Shown here: piece by piece, positions 52,501 through 59,469 of the stretch
Numbering within the stretch: the first letter of the stretch is position 1
Layout of the letters: every line of letters begins with the position of its first letter
Assembly (NCBI RefSeq): GCF_025685545.1
Contig: NZ_JAGSYC010000021.1
Span: 248,001-312,000, forward strand
DNA from: Granulicella paludicola
Lineage (GTDB): Bacteria > Acidobacteriota > Terriglobia > Terriglobales > Acidobacteriaceae
Length of the DNA stretch: 64,000 bases
Direction: 5' to 3'
Program-made: the position numbers and the translations under genes
The notes under the pieces: model-generated
Told to the model about the DNA's origin: nothing
The model's input: the letters and a program-made list of their open reading frames with translations, nothing else
Databases searched by the model: none

Positions 52501-54193
52501 GACCAAAGCGCGTGCTCATCTTCACCACCACAGCTTCGCGCAGCGGATCGATCGCAGGGTTCGTCACCTGCGCAAATCGCTGCCGGAAGTACGCATACAG
52601 CGGTCGCGGGCTCTTCGCCAGGAACGCCAGCGGTGTGTCATCCCCCATGGACCACACCGCGTCCTTACCCGTTGCAGCCATCGGCTGCAGAATCATCTTC
52701 AGATCTTCCTGCGAGTAGCCAAAACCCTTATGCAGGTGGCTCAGATCGCCTGCAGGCTCGACTTCGAGCGGCAGCAGCGGAGTGTCCTCCACCAGCTTCG
52801 CGTACGTTGCCTTCGCGTCGAACGCATGCAGCATCTCTTCATTGTGATAGATCGCGTGCTCGTCCATATCGAGCGCAATCATCTGTCCCGGACCAAGCCG
52901 TCCGCTCTCCAGCACGGTGCCCGGATCGAGATCGACCAGGCCAGCCTCGCTGCCTGCCACCACAATGCCATCGGTCGTGATTGCATATCGACAAGGCCGC
53001 AGACCATTGCGATCCAACGCAGCTCCCACAGCCACACCATCCGAGTACGCAATCGCCGCAGGTCCATCCCACGGCTCCGTGCAACCGGAGTGATATTGCA
53101 GGAACGGGCTCTCGTAATGCACCGTCGCACGAGCAGGCGGCAGCAGCATACGTACACTCTCGGAGATCGTGCGGCCATTCTGACTGATCATCTCGATCGT
53201 CTCGTCAAGGCTCGTCGAATCCGTTCCGTCCTTCGTCAACACCGGCTTGCACTCCACCGGAAGCGTGAAGTCGCGCGCCGCCATGCGGCTGCGGTTTCCC
53301 CACACGGTGTTGATCTCGCCGTTATGCCCCAGCTTGCGGCCCGGCTGCGCTCGATGCCACGCGGGCGTCGTGTTCGTCGCATAGCGCTGATGGAACAGCG
53401 CGAACCGCGTCACATAGCTCGGATCAGCCAGATCCGGATAGAACTGCGGCAGCAGCGTGCCCATGCACATCGACTTATAGACCAGCGTCGTCGTCGACAT
53501 CGAACAGACGTAGCCCGTCACCTCGCCCAGCTCTACCGCACGCTCGAACTGCTTGCGTGCCATGTACAGCCGACGTTCCATGCACTCTTCGTACTCCGGC
53601 GACTGCGGATCAGGCATCGTCACCTTCGGATACTGATTGCCAGCCTTCGGCTCCCGCGCATCCGCCACCAGCACCTGCCGAATCTTCGGCATGGTGCTCA
53701 ACGCAATCTCACCCAGCACCTCGGGCCGCACCGGCACATCGCGCCAGGCTAGCACCGTCAACCCCTGCGATCGCAGCGAGCTCTCGATCACCGCCTCGGC
53801 CCGCATCTCTTCCTTGGGCAGAAAGATCATGCCCACGCCCAGCGGCGCATCGTCGGCGAGCGTTACACCGGTAGACTTCAACAGCAGTGCCCTCGGCACG
53901 CTCGTCATCACACCGATGCCGTCCGAGCTGGCTCCGTCCGCAGCCACAGCTCCGCGATGCGCCAGGCGCACCAGCGCCGTCAGCGCGTCTTCCAGAATTT
54001 TATGGCTGTATTTGCCAAGCACCGACGCCACAAACCCTACGCCGCACGAGTCATGGTCAAACCGGGCGTCCACCAGCGTCGGTTCGTCCGAATGAAGCAG
54101 GTCAACGGGAAGCCCCGTCGAGTCGGTCCTGTACTGCTTCTCCACAACACGCTTGGTCGCAGCGTGTCCGTTCTTGGCAAAATTATGGGACAT
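49571..54193 (-). CDS. gltB: Glutamate synthase large subunit
   Basis: The 1540-residue protein has a 49-residue propeptide before HDSCGVGFVA (Cys50 becomes the N-terminal nucleophile of the glutamine amidotransferase domain). A central domain, an FMN-binding synthase domain (GRFGVTAEYLAHAEEIEIKV in part: AEEIEIKVAQGAKPGEGG, then VAGNNGGTGAA), the 3Fe-4S cluster segment CDMARQCHLNTCPTGIA and a C-terminal GXGXG beta-helix domain follow. It makes two glutamates from glutamine and 2-oxoglutarate. The small subunit gene gltD is not adjacent. It is divergent from the arginine operon. Confidence 0.93.
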   Translation of the reverse strand: MSHNFAKNGHAATKRVVEKQYRTDSTGLPVDLLHSDEPTLVDARFDHDSCGVGFVASVLGKYSHKILEDALTALVRLAHRGAVAADGASSDGIGVMTSVPRALLLKSTGVTLADDAPLGVGMIFLPKEEMRAEAVIESSLRSQGLTVLAWRDVPVRPEVLGEIALSTMPKIRQVLVADAREPKAGNQYPKVTMPDPQSPEYEECMERRLYMARKQFERAVELGEVTGYVCSMSTTTLVYKSMCMGTLLPQFYPDLADPSYVTRFALFHQRYATNTTPAWHRAQPGRKLGHNGEINTVWGNRSRMAARDFTLPVECKPVLTKDGTDSTSLDETIEMISQNGRTISESVRMLLPPARATVHYESPFLQYHSGCTEPWDGPAAIAYSDGVAVGAALDRNGLRPCRYAITTDGIVVAGSEAGLVDLDPGTVLESGRLGPGQMIALDMDEHAIYHNEEMLHAFDAKATYAKLVEDTPLLPLEVEPAGDLSHLHKGFGYSQEDLKMILQPMAATGKDAVWSMGDDTPLAFLAKSPRPLYAYFRQRFAQVTNPAIDPLREAVVVKMSTRFGPWAHLLDKNAPLPGIALKSVFLSLGQMAALRAKTYPHADSLRLEELPCVFAPNFTLVQALDNLCRQSVELVRNGARLLLMTDRSASATLLPIPMAMAAGAVHQALVDAGLRTLTGIAVEAGDCRDIHHAAVLVGYGVGAVCPWLALETAKSLQPEGVDGETLMLKALDAGLAKVMSKMGISVLDSYRGAHQFDILGLHKSVVERCFPNTPAPLSGIGFSELDRRLRLSWLSAEEVAALPDFGWVRFRKTEGAEPHSWQPPTVKALQTVVGSARGVAASTDPASAFQIFSRNMDARETVTLRDLLEIRPAGEELSLDEVEKPESLCTKFIASAMSLGSLSPEAHQTITAAMNQLGARSNTGEGGEDRDVYKPQGSGPGGMPSHLSDDKAVAKMGHLETGGGAAVAELVSAPAIHYNLNNKIKQIASGRFGVTAEYLAHAEEIEIKVAQGAKPGEGGQLPGHKVSGLIARLRHAQPGVSLISPPPHHDIYSIEDLAQLIYDLKRVNPKASVGVKLVSGCGVGTVAAGVAKAYADFIVVAGNNGGTGAAALSSIKYAGNPWELGLSEAQQCLRANGMRDRVRLRTDGGISTARDVLVAALLGADEYAFGTAVLVALGCDMARQCHLNTCPTGIATQREDLRAKFRGKPEHVVTFFHELAADLQKLLAKFGLPSLEAAIGRVDLLEQVRFDGNLDLTPVLSQIGEGPLHWTGVKNVRPGVDSPLDEPWTAPAIEAAKKQEPYVVKSEITNEHRAVGARLSGELSVLRMKGEIGDADVTFDLHGIAGQSFGAFAGTGMKLILTGQANDFVGKGLSGADLILRAEGRAAHNSWEHVLLGNVALYGATAGRLFAAGRAGERFAVRNSGVTAVIEGVGDHACEYMTGGVVTILGEVGINFGAGMTGGLAWIYDTKQTMISETLYHTEFLEAQPFAEVAAEKQASLKALIAEHVELAHSSLGKQLLANWESESAKFVLFTPKPQA

Positions 54194-54291
54194 AGCTAAC
54201 TATACTTCCGTTTCTCGGGAGATTCAGGGCGTCGCGGCCCCTCTCCCCGTGAAATATTGCTAATCCGCGGACCCATAAGACCGGTCCGCCC

Positions 54292-54320
54292 AACATAGGC
54301 TGCTGATCCAGCCTTGACAA
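54292..54320 (-). promoter_or_regulatory. Predicted gltB promoter sharing its -35 with the arg promoter
   Basis: Read on the minus strand, TTGTCA (54320-54315) and TATGTT (54297-54292) are separated by 17 bp. The -35 overlaps the arg -35 within the palindrome CCTTGACAAGG (54312-54322). The predicted start of transcription is about 54285, leaving a leader of about 90 nt to the gltB ATG. Confidence 0.5.
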
Positions 54321-54342
54321 GGTGCTTTTGCATATTTATACA
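54314..54342 (+). promoter_or_regulatory. Predicted promoter of the arginine operon
   Basis: A consensus TTGACA (54314-54319) lies 17 bp before TATACA (54337-54342). The predicted transcription start is near 54349. The -10 is embedded in an ARG-box-like palindrome. Confidence 0.65.
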
Positions 54343-54365
54343 TGAGAAGTGGATTTTTATGCAGC
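54327..54365 (+). promoter_or_regulatory. Tandem ARG boxes (ArgR operator)
   Basis: Box 1 (54327-54344) contains the palindrome TGCATATTTATACA and box 2 (54348-54365) contains TGGATTTTTATGCA. Both match the ARG-box pattern of AT-rich half sites around TGNAT/ATNCA. Their centres (54335.5 and 54356.5) are 21 bp apart, that is two 18-bp boxes with a 3-bp gap, the geometry bound by one ArgR hexamer. They cover the -10 and the start site of the operon whose first gene is argR. Confidence 0.7.
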
Positions 54366-54396
54366 CTAGCCAACTCGGCAGGTTGAGGAAATCCAC
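54349..54396 (+). promoter_or_regulatory. 5' stem-loop of the arg leader
   Basis: GTGGATTT (54349-54356) and AAATCCAC (54389-54396) are perfect 8-bp complements. Inside them CCT-A-GCC and GGCAGG can pair with one bulged A. The stem begins at the predicted RNA 5' end and stops 2 nt before the terminator hairpin, so it is suited to compete with or guard that structure. Confidence 0.5.
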
Positions 54397-54457
54397 CCGT
54401 GGCGCTCTTTCGAGGCGTCACGTTTTTGTTTTCTTAATGCTTCCCGTGTCTCACTAA
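54359..54457 (+). CDS. Possible arginine-rich leader peptide of the arg operon
   Basis: An ATG in the leader opens 32 codons ending in TAA 10 nt before argR. Five residues are Arg (positions 8, 10, 14, 19, 20; codons AGG, AGG, CGT, AGG, CGT). The terminator hairpin lies inside codons 14-21. There is no good ribosome site, and the predicted 5' UTR is only about 10 nt, so translation would be near-leaderless. Read as an attenuation peptide it is attractive but unproven. Confidence 0.35.
   Translation: MQPSQLGRLRKSTRGALSRRHVFVFLMLPVSH
54399..54433 (+). terminator. Attenuator-like terminator in the arg leader
   Basis: GTGGCGC (54399-54405) and GCGTCAC (54415-54421) form a 7-bp stem with one G-U pair and a 9-nt loop, followed by GTTTTTGTTTTC. 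No gene on this strand ends upstream, so the element lies between the arg promoter and argR and is best explained as a transcription attenuator. Confidence 0.6.
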
Positions 54458-54466
54458 GAGTAATGC

Positions 54467-54904
54467 ATGAAAAGCCAACGACACAACGCGATCAAAGACC
54501 TGCTGGTGAAGACGACCATCACCAACCAGGACGAGCTGCGTAAGCACCTCGTGACCCGCGGCATTCAGGCCACGCAGGCCACGCTCTCGCGCGACATCCG
54601 CGAGCTCAAACTCGTCAAAGGCCCCAGCGGCTACGCTCTCCCCTCCAACGCCGACGGCGAAGACGACATGCCCGAAACCGCCTCCGTCCTGCGCGACTTC
54701 GGCATTGAAATCCGCCAGGCCCAGAATCTACTTGTCCTGCATACCACCATGGGCGGAGCTCAGCCCGTCGCTGCCTCGCTCGACTCCGAAGAGTGGGAGG
54801 AGATCGTCGGCACCATCGCCGGCGATAACGATGTCCTCATTATCTGCCCGGATAACCCGACCGCCGCCATCCTCAAGGCCAGAATCGAGTCCTACCTTGT
54901 CTAG
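54467..54904 (+). CDS. argR: Arginine repressor
   Basis: The 145-residue protein has the N-terminal winged helix (AIKDLLVKTTITNQDELRKH, then ATQATLSRDIRELKL). Its C-terminal hexamerisation and arginine-binding domain contains VLHTTMGGAQPVAASLD and GTIAGDNDVLIICPD, where the GT-x-AGDDT-type motif has N-D in place of D-T. It represses arginine synthesis when loaded with arginine and likely controls its own operon through the boxes upstream. AGAG lies before ATG 54467; argC follows after 1 nt. Confidence 0.93.
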   Translation: MKSQRHNAIKDLLVKTTITNQDELRKHLVTRGIQATQATLSRDIRELKLVKGPSGYALPSNADGEDDMPETASVLRDFGIEIRQAQNLLVLHTTMGGAQPVAASLDSEEWEEIVGTIAGDNDVLIICPDNPTAAILKARIESYLV

Positions 54905-54905
54905 T

Positions 54906-55964
54906 GTGAACAAAAATTCGATAAAAGTTGCCGTCCTCGGAGTCAGTGGCTACTCCGGTGGCGAACTCGTACGCCTGCTCCTCGATCATCCCAAATTCGC
55001 AGACAATCCCCCGCTGCTGCTGGGCCGTTCCGGATCTGAAGCCGTCGCCCTCACCAGCCTGCAGCCGCAGCTCTCCGGCCTGCCCCACGCCGATGAACTC
55101 TCCGTCGTTCCCTTCGACTGGAAGCTCCTGAAAGAAGAAGGCGTCGATATACTCTTCCTCGCGACACCGCACGAGCAGTCGCGTGAAGACGTCCCCGCTG
55201 CCATCGCCGCAGGCATCCGCGTCATCGACCTCAGCGGAGCCTGGCGCCTGCAGCATGAGTCCAACCGCGCCGTCTATAAGCTCACCGACGCCGATCCAGC
55301 AGCCGCCGCCCAGCTCCAAACGGAAGCGGTCTACGGCTCACCCGAGCTGCACGCAGAGCAGATCAAGACCGCTCGCCTCGTCGCCAACCCCGGCTGCTAT
55401 GCGACCTCCATCATCCTCGCGCTCGCGCCGCTCCTTCGCGCCAATCTCGTCGACCTCGACCACGGCATCATCTGCGACGCCAAGTCCGGCGTCTCCGGCG
55501 CTGGCAAGGCACCCACACCCGGCACGCACTTCATGTACGCGGCCGATAATCTCTCCGCCTATGCGGTCTTCGGCCATCGCCACACCGGCGAGCTGCTCGA
55601 ACAACTCCATCTCAATGGCTCGCAGATCCAGTTCACGCCCCACCTGCTCCCCATTCCGCGCGGTATTTTATCGACGATTTACGTGCGTCTCGCCTCCCCC
55701 GGGAGCATCATAAGTATGCAGTCGTGTTTCGAAGACTTCTACGCCGATGCCCCCATGGTTCGCGTTCGTCGCTCCCCCGCCCTCCCGCAGATCCAGCACG
55801 TCGTCCGCACCAGCTTCTGTGATCTCGGCTTCCAGCTCGCGCCGAACGGCCACAGGCTCGTCATCATCTCCTGCCTCGACAACCTCCTGAAAGGCGCAGC
55901 CTCCCAGGCCATCCAGAACATGAACCTCATGGCAGGCTTCCCCCAATCCGAAGGCCTCCGATGA
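54906..55964 (+). CDS. argC: N-acetyl-gamma-glutamyl-phosphate reductase
   Basis: The 352-residue protein has the NADP-binding start VAVLGVSGYSGGELVRLL and the catalytic VANPGCYATSIILA with Cys164. It also has CDAKSGVSGAGKAPT and HRHTGELLEQL, all normal for ArgC. It reduces N-acetylglutamyl phosphate to the semialdehyde. The GTG at 54906 starts 1 nt after the argR stop; a TTG nine bases upstream inside argR is possible. A repeat-containing gap of 121 bp separates it from argB. Confidence 0.92.
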   Translation: MNKNSIKVAVLGVSGYSGGELVRLLLDHPKFADNPPLLLGRSGSEAVALTSLQPQLSGLPHADELSVVPFDWKLLKEEGVDILFLATPHEQSREDVPAAIAAGIRVIDLSGAWRLQHESNRAVYKLTDADPAAAAQLQTEAVYGSPELHAEQIKTARLVANPGCYATSIILALAPLLRANLVDLDHGIICDAKSGVSGAGKAPTPGTHFMYAADNLSAYAVFGHRHTGELLEQLHLNGSQIQFTPHLLPIPRGILSTIYVRLASPGSIISMQSCFEDFYADAPMVRVRRSPALPQIQHVVRTSFCDLGFQLAPNGHRLVIISCLDNLLKGAASQAIQNMNLMAGFPQSEGLR

Positions 55965-55978
55965 CCTCCACAAATCTC

Positions 55979-56021
55979 CGTCATTCTGAGCGAAGGGCAT
56001 AGCCCGCAGTCGAAGAACCCC
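55979..56021 (+). repeat. Dispersed GTCATTCTGAGCG repeat between argC and argB
   Basis: CGTCATTCTGAGCGAAGGG, then ATAGCCCGCAGTCGAAGAACCCC. It includes the small hairpin GGGC-ATA-GCCC. It belongs to the same family as the copy between argB and argD. Confidence 0.6.
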
Positions 56022-56085
56022 GATCGCGCTCGCCTCAACCAAACCGCTCGAACCTTTTCACCCCGCTTTTGCTTTTGGAGTACCC

Positions 56086-56868
56086 ATGAAATACGTAGTC
56101 AAACTCGGCGGCGCCACCCTCCAGGATGCAGAGCTCCTGCACACCTGCGCCAAGGCCATCACCCAGCTCGCCCAGGACGGCCACAAGGTCGCCATCGTTC
56201 ACGGCGGCGGCGTCCAGCTCACCAAGCTCCTCGACCAGATGGGCAAGAAGTCCGAGTTCGTCGCCGGTCTCCGCATCACCGACGCCGAAACCCGCGACGC
56301 CGCCCTCATGGTGCTCGGCGGTCGAGTCAACAAGACGCTCGTAGCTGCTCTCACGCAATGCGGTCAGGAAGCCATGGGCCTTACCGGCGGCGATGGCCAC
56401 GTCTTCCGCGCACGCAAGAAGAAGACCAACCCGGACCTCGGCTTCGTCGGCGAGATCGCCGCGACCGACCCCAAGTGGCTCGACGCCATCTGGACCATGG
56501 GCGCAGTTCCCGTCATCAGCTCCATCGCCCTCGGTTTCGACGGCGAGTACTACAACATCAACGCCGATGAGATGGCCTCCGCCACTGCCGTCGCCACCAA
56601 CGCCGACGCCCTCGTCTTCCTCACCGACGTACCCGGTGTCAAAGGCGCGGACGGCAACGTCATGCGCTGGCTCTCCCTCAAAGAAATCCCCGCACTCGAA
56701 GCTTCAGCCGTCGTCACCGGCGGCATGCTGCCCAAGCTCAAGGCCTGCAAAGACGCTCTCACTGCAGGCGTCCGCAGAGTCCGCATTCTGCCCGCACAGT
56801 CCGCGGCACTTTTACCCGACCTGATCAGCTCCCGCGTTAATGATGGAACGGAGGTAATCGCAGCATGA
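56086..56868 (+). CDS. argB: Acetylglutamate kinase
   Basis: The 260-residue protein begins KYVVKLGGATLQD (Lys of the amino acid kinase fold) and has VAIVHGGGVQLTKLL, GLRITDAETRDAALMVLGG, YNINADEMASATAVA and VVTGGMLPKLKACKDAL. It lacks the N-terminal helix extension found in arginine-inhibited hexameric enzymes, which suggests feedback control lies elsewhere. It phosphorylates N-acetylglutamate, the second step of the pathway. TTTTGGAG precedes ATG 56086. Confidence 0.92.
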   Translation: MKYVVKLGGATLQDAELLHTCAKAITQLAQDGHKVAIVHGGGVQLTKLLDQMGKKSEFVAGLRITDAETRDAALMVLGGRVNKTLVAALTQCGQEAMGLTGGDGHVFRARKKKTNPDLGFVGEIAATDPKWLDAIWTMGAVPVISSIALGFDGEYYNINADEMASATAVATNADALVFLTDVPGVKGADGNVMRWLSLKEIPALEASAVVTGGMLPKLKACKDALTAGVRRVRILPAQSAALLPDLISSRVNDGTEVIAA

Positions 56869-56892
56869 CCCGACGATATCTTTCACAACTCT

Positions 56893-56942
56893 GTCATTCT
56901 GAGCGGACCCTGAGAGCATCGAAGGGGTAGCCGAAGAACCCC
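56893..56942 (+). repeat. Dispersed GTCATTCTGAGCG repeat between argB and argD
   Basis: GTCATTCTGAGCGGACCC followed by GAGAGCATCGAAGGGG and CCGAAGAACCCC resembles the repeat in the previous gap with a different insert. It lies within the 138-bp argB-argD spacer. Confidence 0.55.
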
Positions 56943-57006
56943 GACGCTCCCCATCCCATCTCAGCTGTTCGAACCATTTTCACCGCGACTCACGAGGACC
57001 ACGAAC

Positions 57007-58272
57007 ATGTCCGTCACGAACGAAACCACCCTCGCCGAACTCCAGGCGGCCGAATCCCGTCTTCTCCTCCAGACCTACGAGCGCTATCCGCTGCTCTTCG
57101 TCTCCGGCAACGGCGTCCATCTGCGCGACGAGCACGGCACCGACTACCTCGACCTGCTCTCCGGCATCGGCGTCTGCGCCCTCGGCTACAACCATCCGGC
57201 GATCAACTCCGCGATCACCACGCAGGCGCACCAGCTTATCCACACCAGCAACCTCTTCTACCATCGCGGGACTACAGAGCTTGCTTTGCGTTTGACTGAG
57301 CTGACAGGCCTCGACCGCGTCTTCTTCTGCAACTCCGGCACCGAAGCCTGGGAGGCCGCACTGAAGCTCGCCCGCGCCAACGCAGAGATGCTTCGCTCCG
57401 AAGGCAAACACATCGGCACCCGCTTCATCGCGCTCGAAAACAGCTTCCACGGCCGCACCATCGGCTCCGTCGCCACCACACACAAGGCCAAGTACCGCGA
57501 GCCCTTTATGCCCGTGATGCCCGACGTCGTCTTCGTCCCCGCCAACGACGTCGCCGCCCTGCGCGCTGCCTTCTCCAACGAAGTCTGCGGCATCGCCCTT
57601 GAAGTCCTTCAGGGCGAAGGCGGCATCAACCCCGTCACCGACGAGTTCCTCACCGTCGCCCGCGAACTCTGTGACTCCACCGGCGCGCTCCTCCTCTGCG
57701 ACGAGATCCAGTCCGGCATGGGCCGCACCGGCAAGTGGTGCGCCTACCAGCACTACAGCGTCCTGCCCGACGTCACCACCCTCGCTAAGCCCATGGCTGG
57801 CGGCGTTCCCATCGGCGCGATGCTCTGCACCGACGCCGCTGCTCGCTCGATCACCCCCGGCATGCACGGGACCACTTTCGGTGGAAACCCCTTGGCAGTG
57901 GGAGTCGCCATCGCCGTCATCGACGAGATCAAGCGCGCGCATCTGCTCGACCACGTCAACTCCGTCGGCAACTACTTCCTCGCGCAGCTTCGCTCTCTAC
58001 AGTCGAAGCACGACGCCATCAAGGAAGTGCGCGGCAAGGGCCTCATGATCGGCCTCGAACTGCACTCCGCCGACCTCGCAAAGTCCGTCCTCGGCGAGAT
58101 GCTCAAGCGCCACATCATCCTCAACCGCACGCACGAAACCGTTCTGCGCTTCCTGCCGCCCTACCTCATCACCACACATCACGTCGACCAGACGATCGCC
58201 GCACTCGACGAACTTCTCACGCAACACATCGGTTCTCAGTTCTCCGTCGTAAGTTCACAAGAACGAAAATAG
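57007..58272 (+). CDS. argD: Acetylornithine aminotransferase
   Basis: The 421-residue protein is a class III aminotransferase with YLDLLSGIGVCALGYNHP, FFCNSGTEAWEAALKLAR, FIALENSFHGRTIGSVA, LLCDEIQSGMGRTGK and the PLP-Lys motif TTLAKPMAGGVPIGAML. It converts N-acetylglutamate semialdehyde to N-acetylornithine and may also act on DAP precursors. The C-terminal residues GSQFSVVSSQERK are encoded by a short repeat, not by family-conserved sequence. GAGGA lies before ATG 57007. Confidence 0.92.
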   Translation: MSVTNETTLAELQAAESRLLLQTYERYPLLFVSGNGVHLRDEHGTDYLDLLSGIGVCALGYNHPAINSAITTQAHQLIHTSNLFYHRGTTELALRLTELTGLDRVFFCNSGTEAWEAALKLARANAEMLRSEGKHIGTRFIALENSFHGRTIGSVATTHKAKYREPFMPVMPDVVFVPANDVAALRAAFSNEVCGIALEVLQGEGGINPVTDEFLTVARELCDSTGALLLCDEIQSGMGRTGKWCAYQHYSVLPDVTTLAKPMAGGVPIGAMLCTDAAARSITPGMHGTTFGGNPLAVGVAIAVIDEIKRAHLLDHVNSVGNYFLAQLRSLQSKHDAIKEVRGKGLMIGLELHSADLAKSVLGEMLKRHIILNRTHETVLRFLPPYLITTHHVDQTIAALDELLTQHIGSQFSVVSSQERK

Positions 58273-58335
58273 AGACCGGCCCCAAGAAGTGTCATCGACA
58301 TACAACTGAGAACAAACAACTGAGAACTGAGAACC
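58231..58335. repeat. Inverted repeat pair at the argD/argF junction
   Basis: GGTTCTCAGTTCTC (58231-58244) and its exact complement GAGAACTGAGAACC (58322-58335) flank 77 bp. The left copy encodes the argD tail; the right copy ends 4 nt before the argF ATG. The right copy also occurs before the DUF1844 gene. Confidence 0.65.
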
Positions 58336-58339
58336 CCCT

Positions 58340-59395
58340 ATGGATAACAAGACCATCGTCATGAACGCACCCAAATCCGAAAAGTCCAAAGCCACCCTCG
58401 GCATCCAGTCCGACACCGCCTTCACCGAGACCGCCAAAGGCATCTCAGGCCGTGACCTCGTCTCCATCGCCGATCTCTCCGTGCAGGAGATGGCCGCCAT
58501 CATGGAACTCGCTCACGCCGTCAAGGCCGCGCCCGAAGACTTCCGCCACGCCCTCGATGCCAAGCAGATGGTGCTCATCTTCGAGAAGGCATCGCTCCGC
58601 ACCCGCCTCACCTTCGAAACGGCTATGAACACCTCCGGCGGCAACGCCATGTTCTACGACCAGACCAAGGAGCCCCTCGGCGAACGCGAGTCCATCCCCG
58701 ACGTCGCCCGCAACCTTGAGCGCTGGATGCACGTCATCGTCCTCCGCACCTACTCGCACGAGACCATCCTCGAACTCGCCGCGAACTCCCGCGTGCCCGT
58801 CATCAATGCACTCTCCGACCTCGAGCACCCCTGCCAGGCCATCGCCGACTTCCTCACCCTCGAAGAGCGCTTCGGCTCCGTCGAAGGCCTCAAGTTCACC
58901 TACGTCGGCGACGGCAATAACGTCTGCCACTCCCTCATGCTCGCTGGCGCGCTCCTCGGCGTCCACGTGACGGTTGCTACCCCTAAGAATTTCGCTCCGA
59001 AGCTGGAGATCGTCCACAAGGCCATCGAGATCGCCGAACAGACCGGCGCGACCCTCACCCTCACCAACGACCCCGTCAAGGCCGCCACCGGCGCCGACGC
59101 CATCTACACCGACGTCTGCACAAGCATGGGTCAGGAGCACGAAGCCGCCCGCCGCGCCCCCATCTTCAAGCCCTTCCAGGTCAACGAACAGTTAATGGCG
59201 CTCGCACAGGAGTCAGCAGTCTTTATGCACTGCCTCCCCGCCCACCGCGGAGCCGAGGTCACCGACGCAGTCCTCGACGGCCCCCAGTCCGTAGTCTTCG
59301 ACCAGGCCGAAAACCGTATGCACGCCCAGAAGGCCATCACCCTCATGCTCCTCGGCGGCGCAAAGCGTCTCCCAAAACCCACTCGCCGCAAGTAG
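58340..59395 (+). CDS. argF: Ornithine carbamoyltransferase
   Basis: The 351-residue protein has the carbamoyl-phosphate site EKASLRTRLTFE (SxRTR), LRTYSHETI and LEHPCQAIADFLT. The ornithine-side loop is VCTSMGQEHE (SMG), and FMHCLPAHRGAEV follows. The SMG loop supports true ornithine rather than N-acetyl- or N-succinyl-ornithine as substrate. It makes citrulline. The N-terminal 35 residues precede the usual family start; ATG 58340 directly follows the repeat, and later in-frame Met (residue 8) is possible. Confidence 0.9.
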   Translation: MDNKTIVMNAPKSEKSKATLGIQSDTAFTETAKGISGRDLVSIADLSVQEMAAIMELAHAVKAAPEDFRHALDAKQMVLIFEKASLRTRLTFETAMNTSGGNAMFYDQTKEPLGERESIPDVARNLERWMHVIVLRTYSHETILELAANSRVPVINALSDLEHPCQAIADFLTLEERFGSVEGLKFTYVGDGNNVCHSLMLAGALLGVHVTVATPKNFAPKLEIVHKAIEIAEQTGATLTLTNDPVKAATGADAIYTDVCTSMGQEHEAARRAPIFKPFQVNEQLMALAQESAVFMHCLPAHRGAEVTDAVLDGPQSVVFDQAENRMHAQKAITLMLLGGAKRLPKPTRRK

Positions 59396-59402
59396 CATTT
59401 TG

Positions 59403-59431
59403 TTTGTCATTTCCGAAGGGAATCTGCGTTT
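59403..59431 (+). repeat. Diverged dispersed repeat after argF
   Basis: TTTGTCATTTCCGAAGGG and AATCTGCGTTT resemble a shortened copy of the GTCATCCTGAGCG family. It lies between argF and the orphan gene. Confidence 0.45.
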
Positions 59432-59469
59432 CGCTCGGATTAGCAACGATGCATAAAGGTCTCTCAACT

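Noticed and set aside
49886-53752. Several long open frames antisense to gltB
   Set aside because: Composition is typical of antisense shadows (Arg/His/Pro-rich) and gltB motifs are complete across the whole interval.
54463-54466. ATG four bases before the argR start
   Set aside because: It is out of frame with argR and has no conserved coding continuation.
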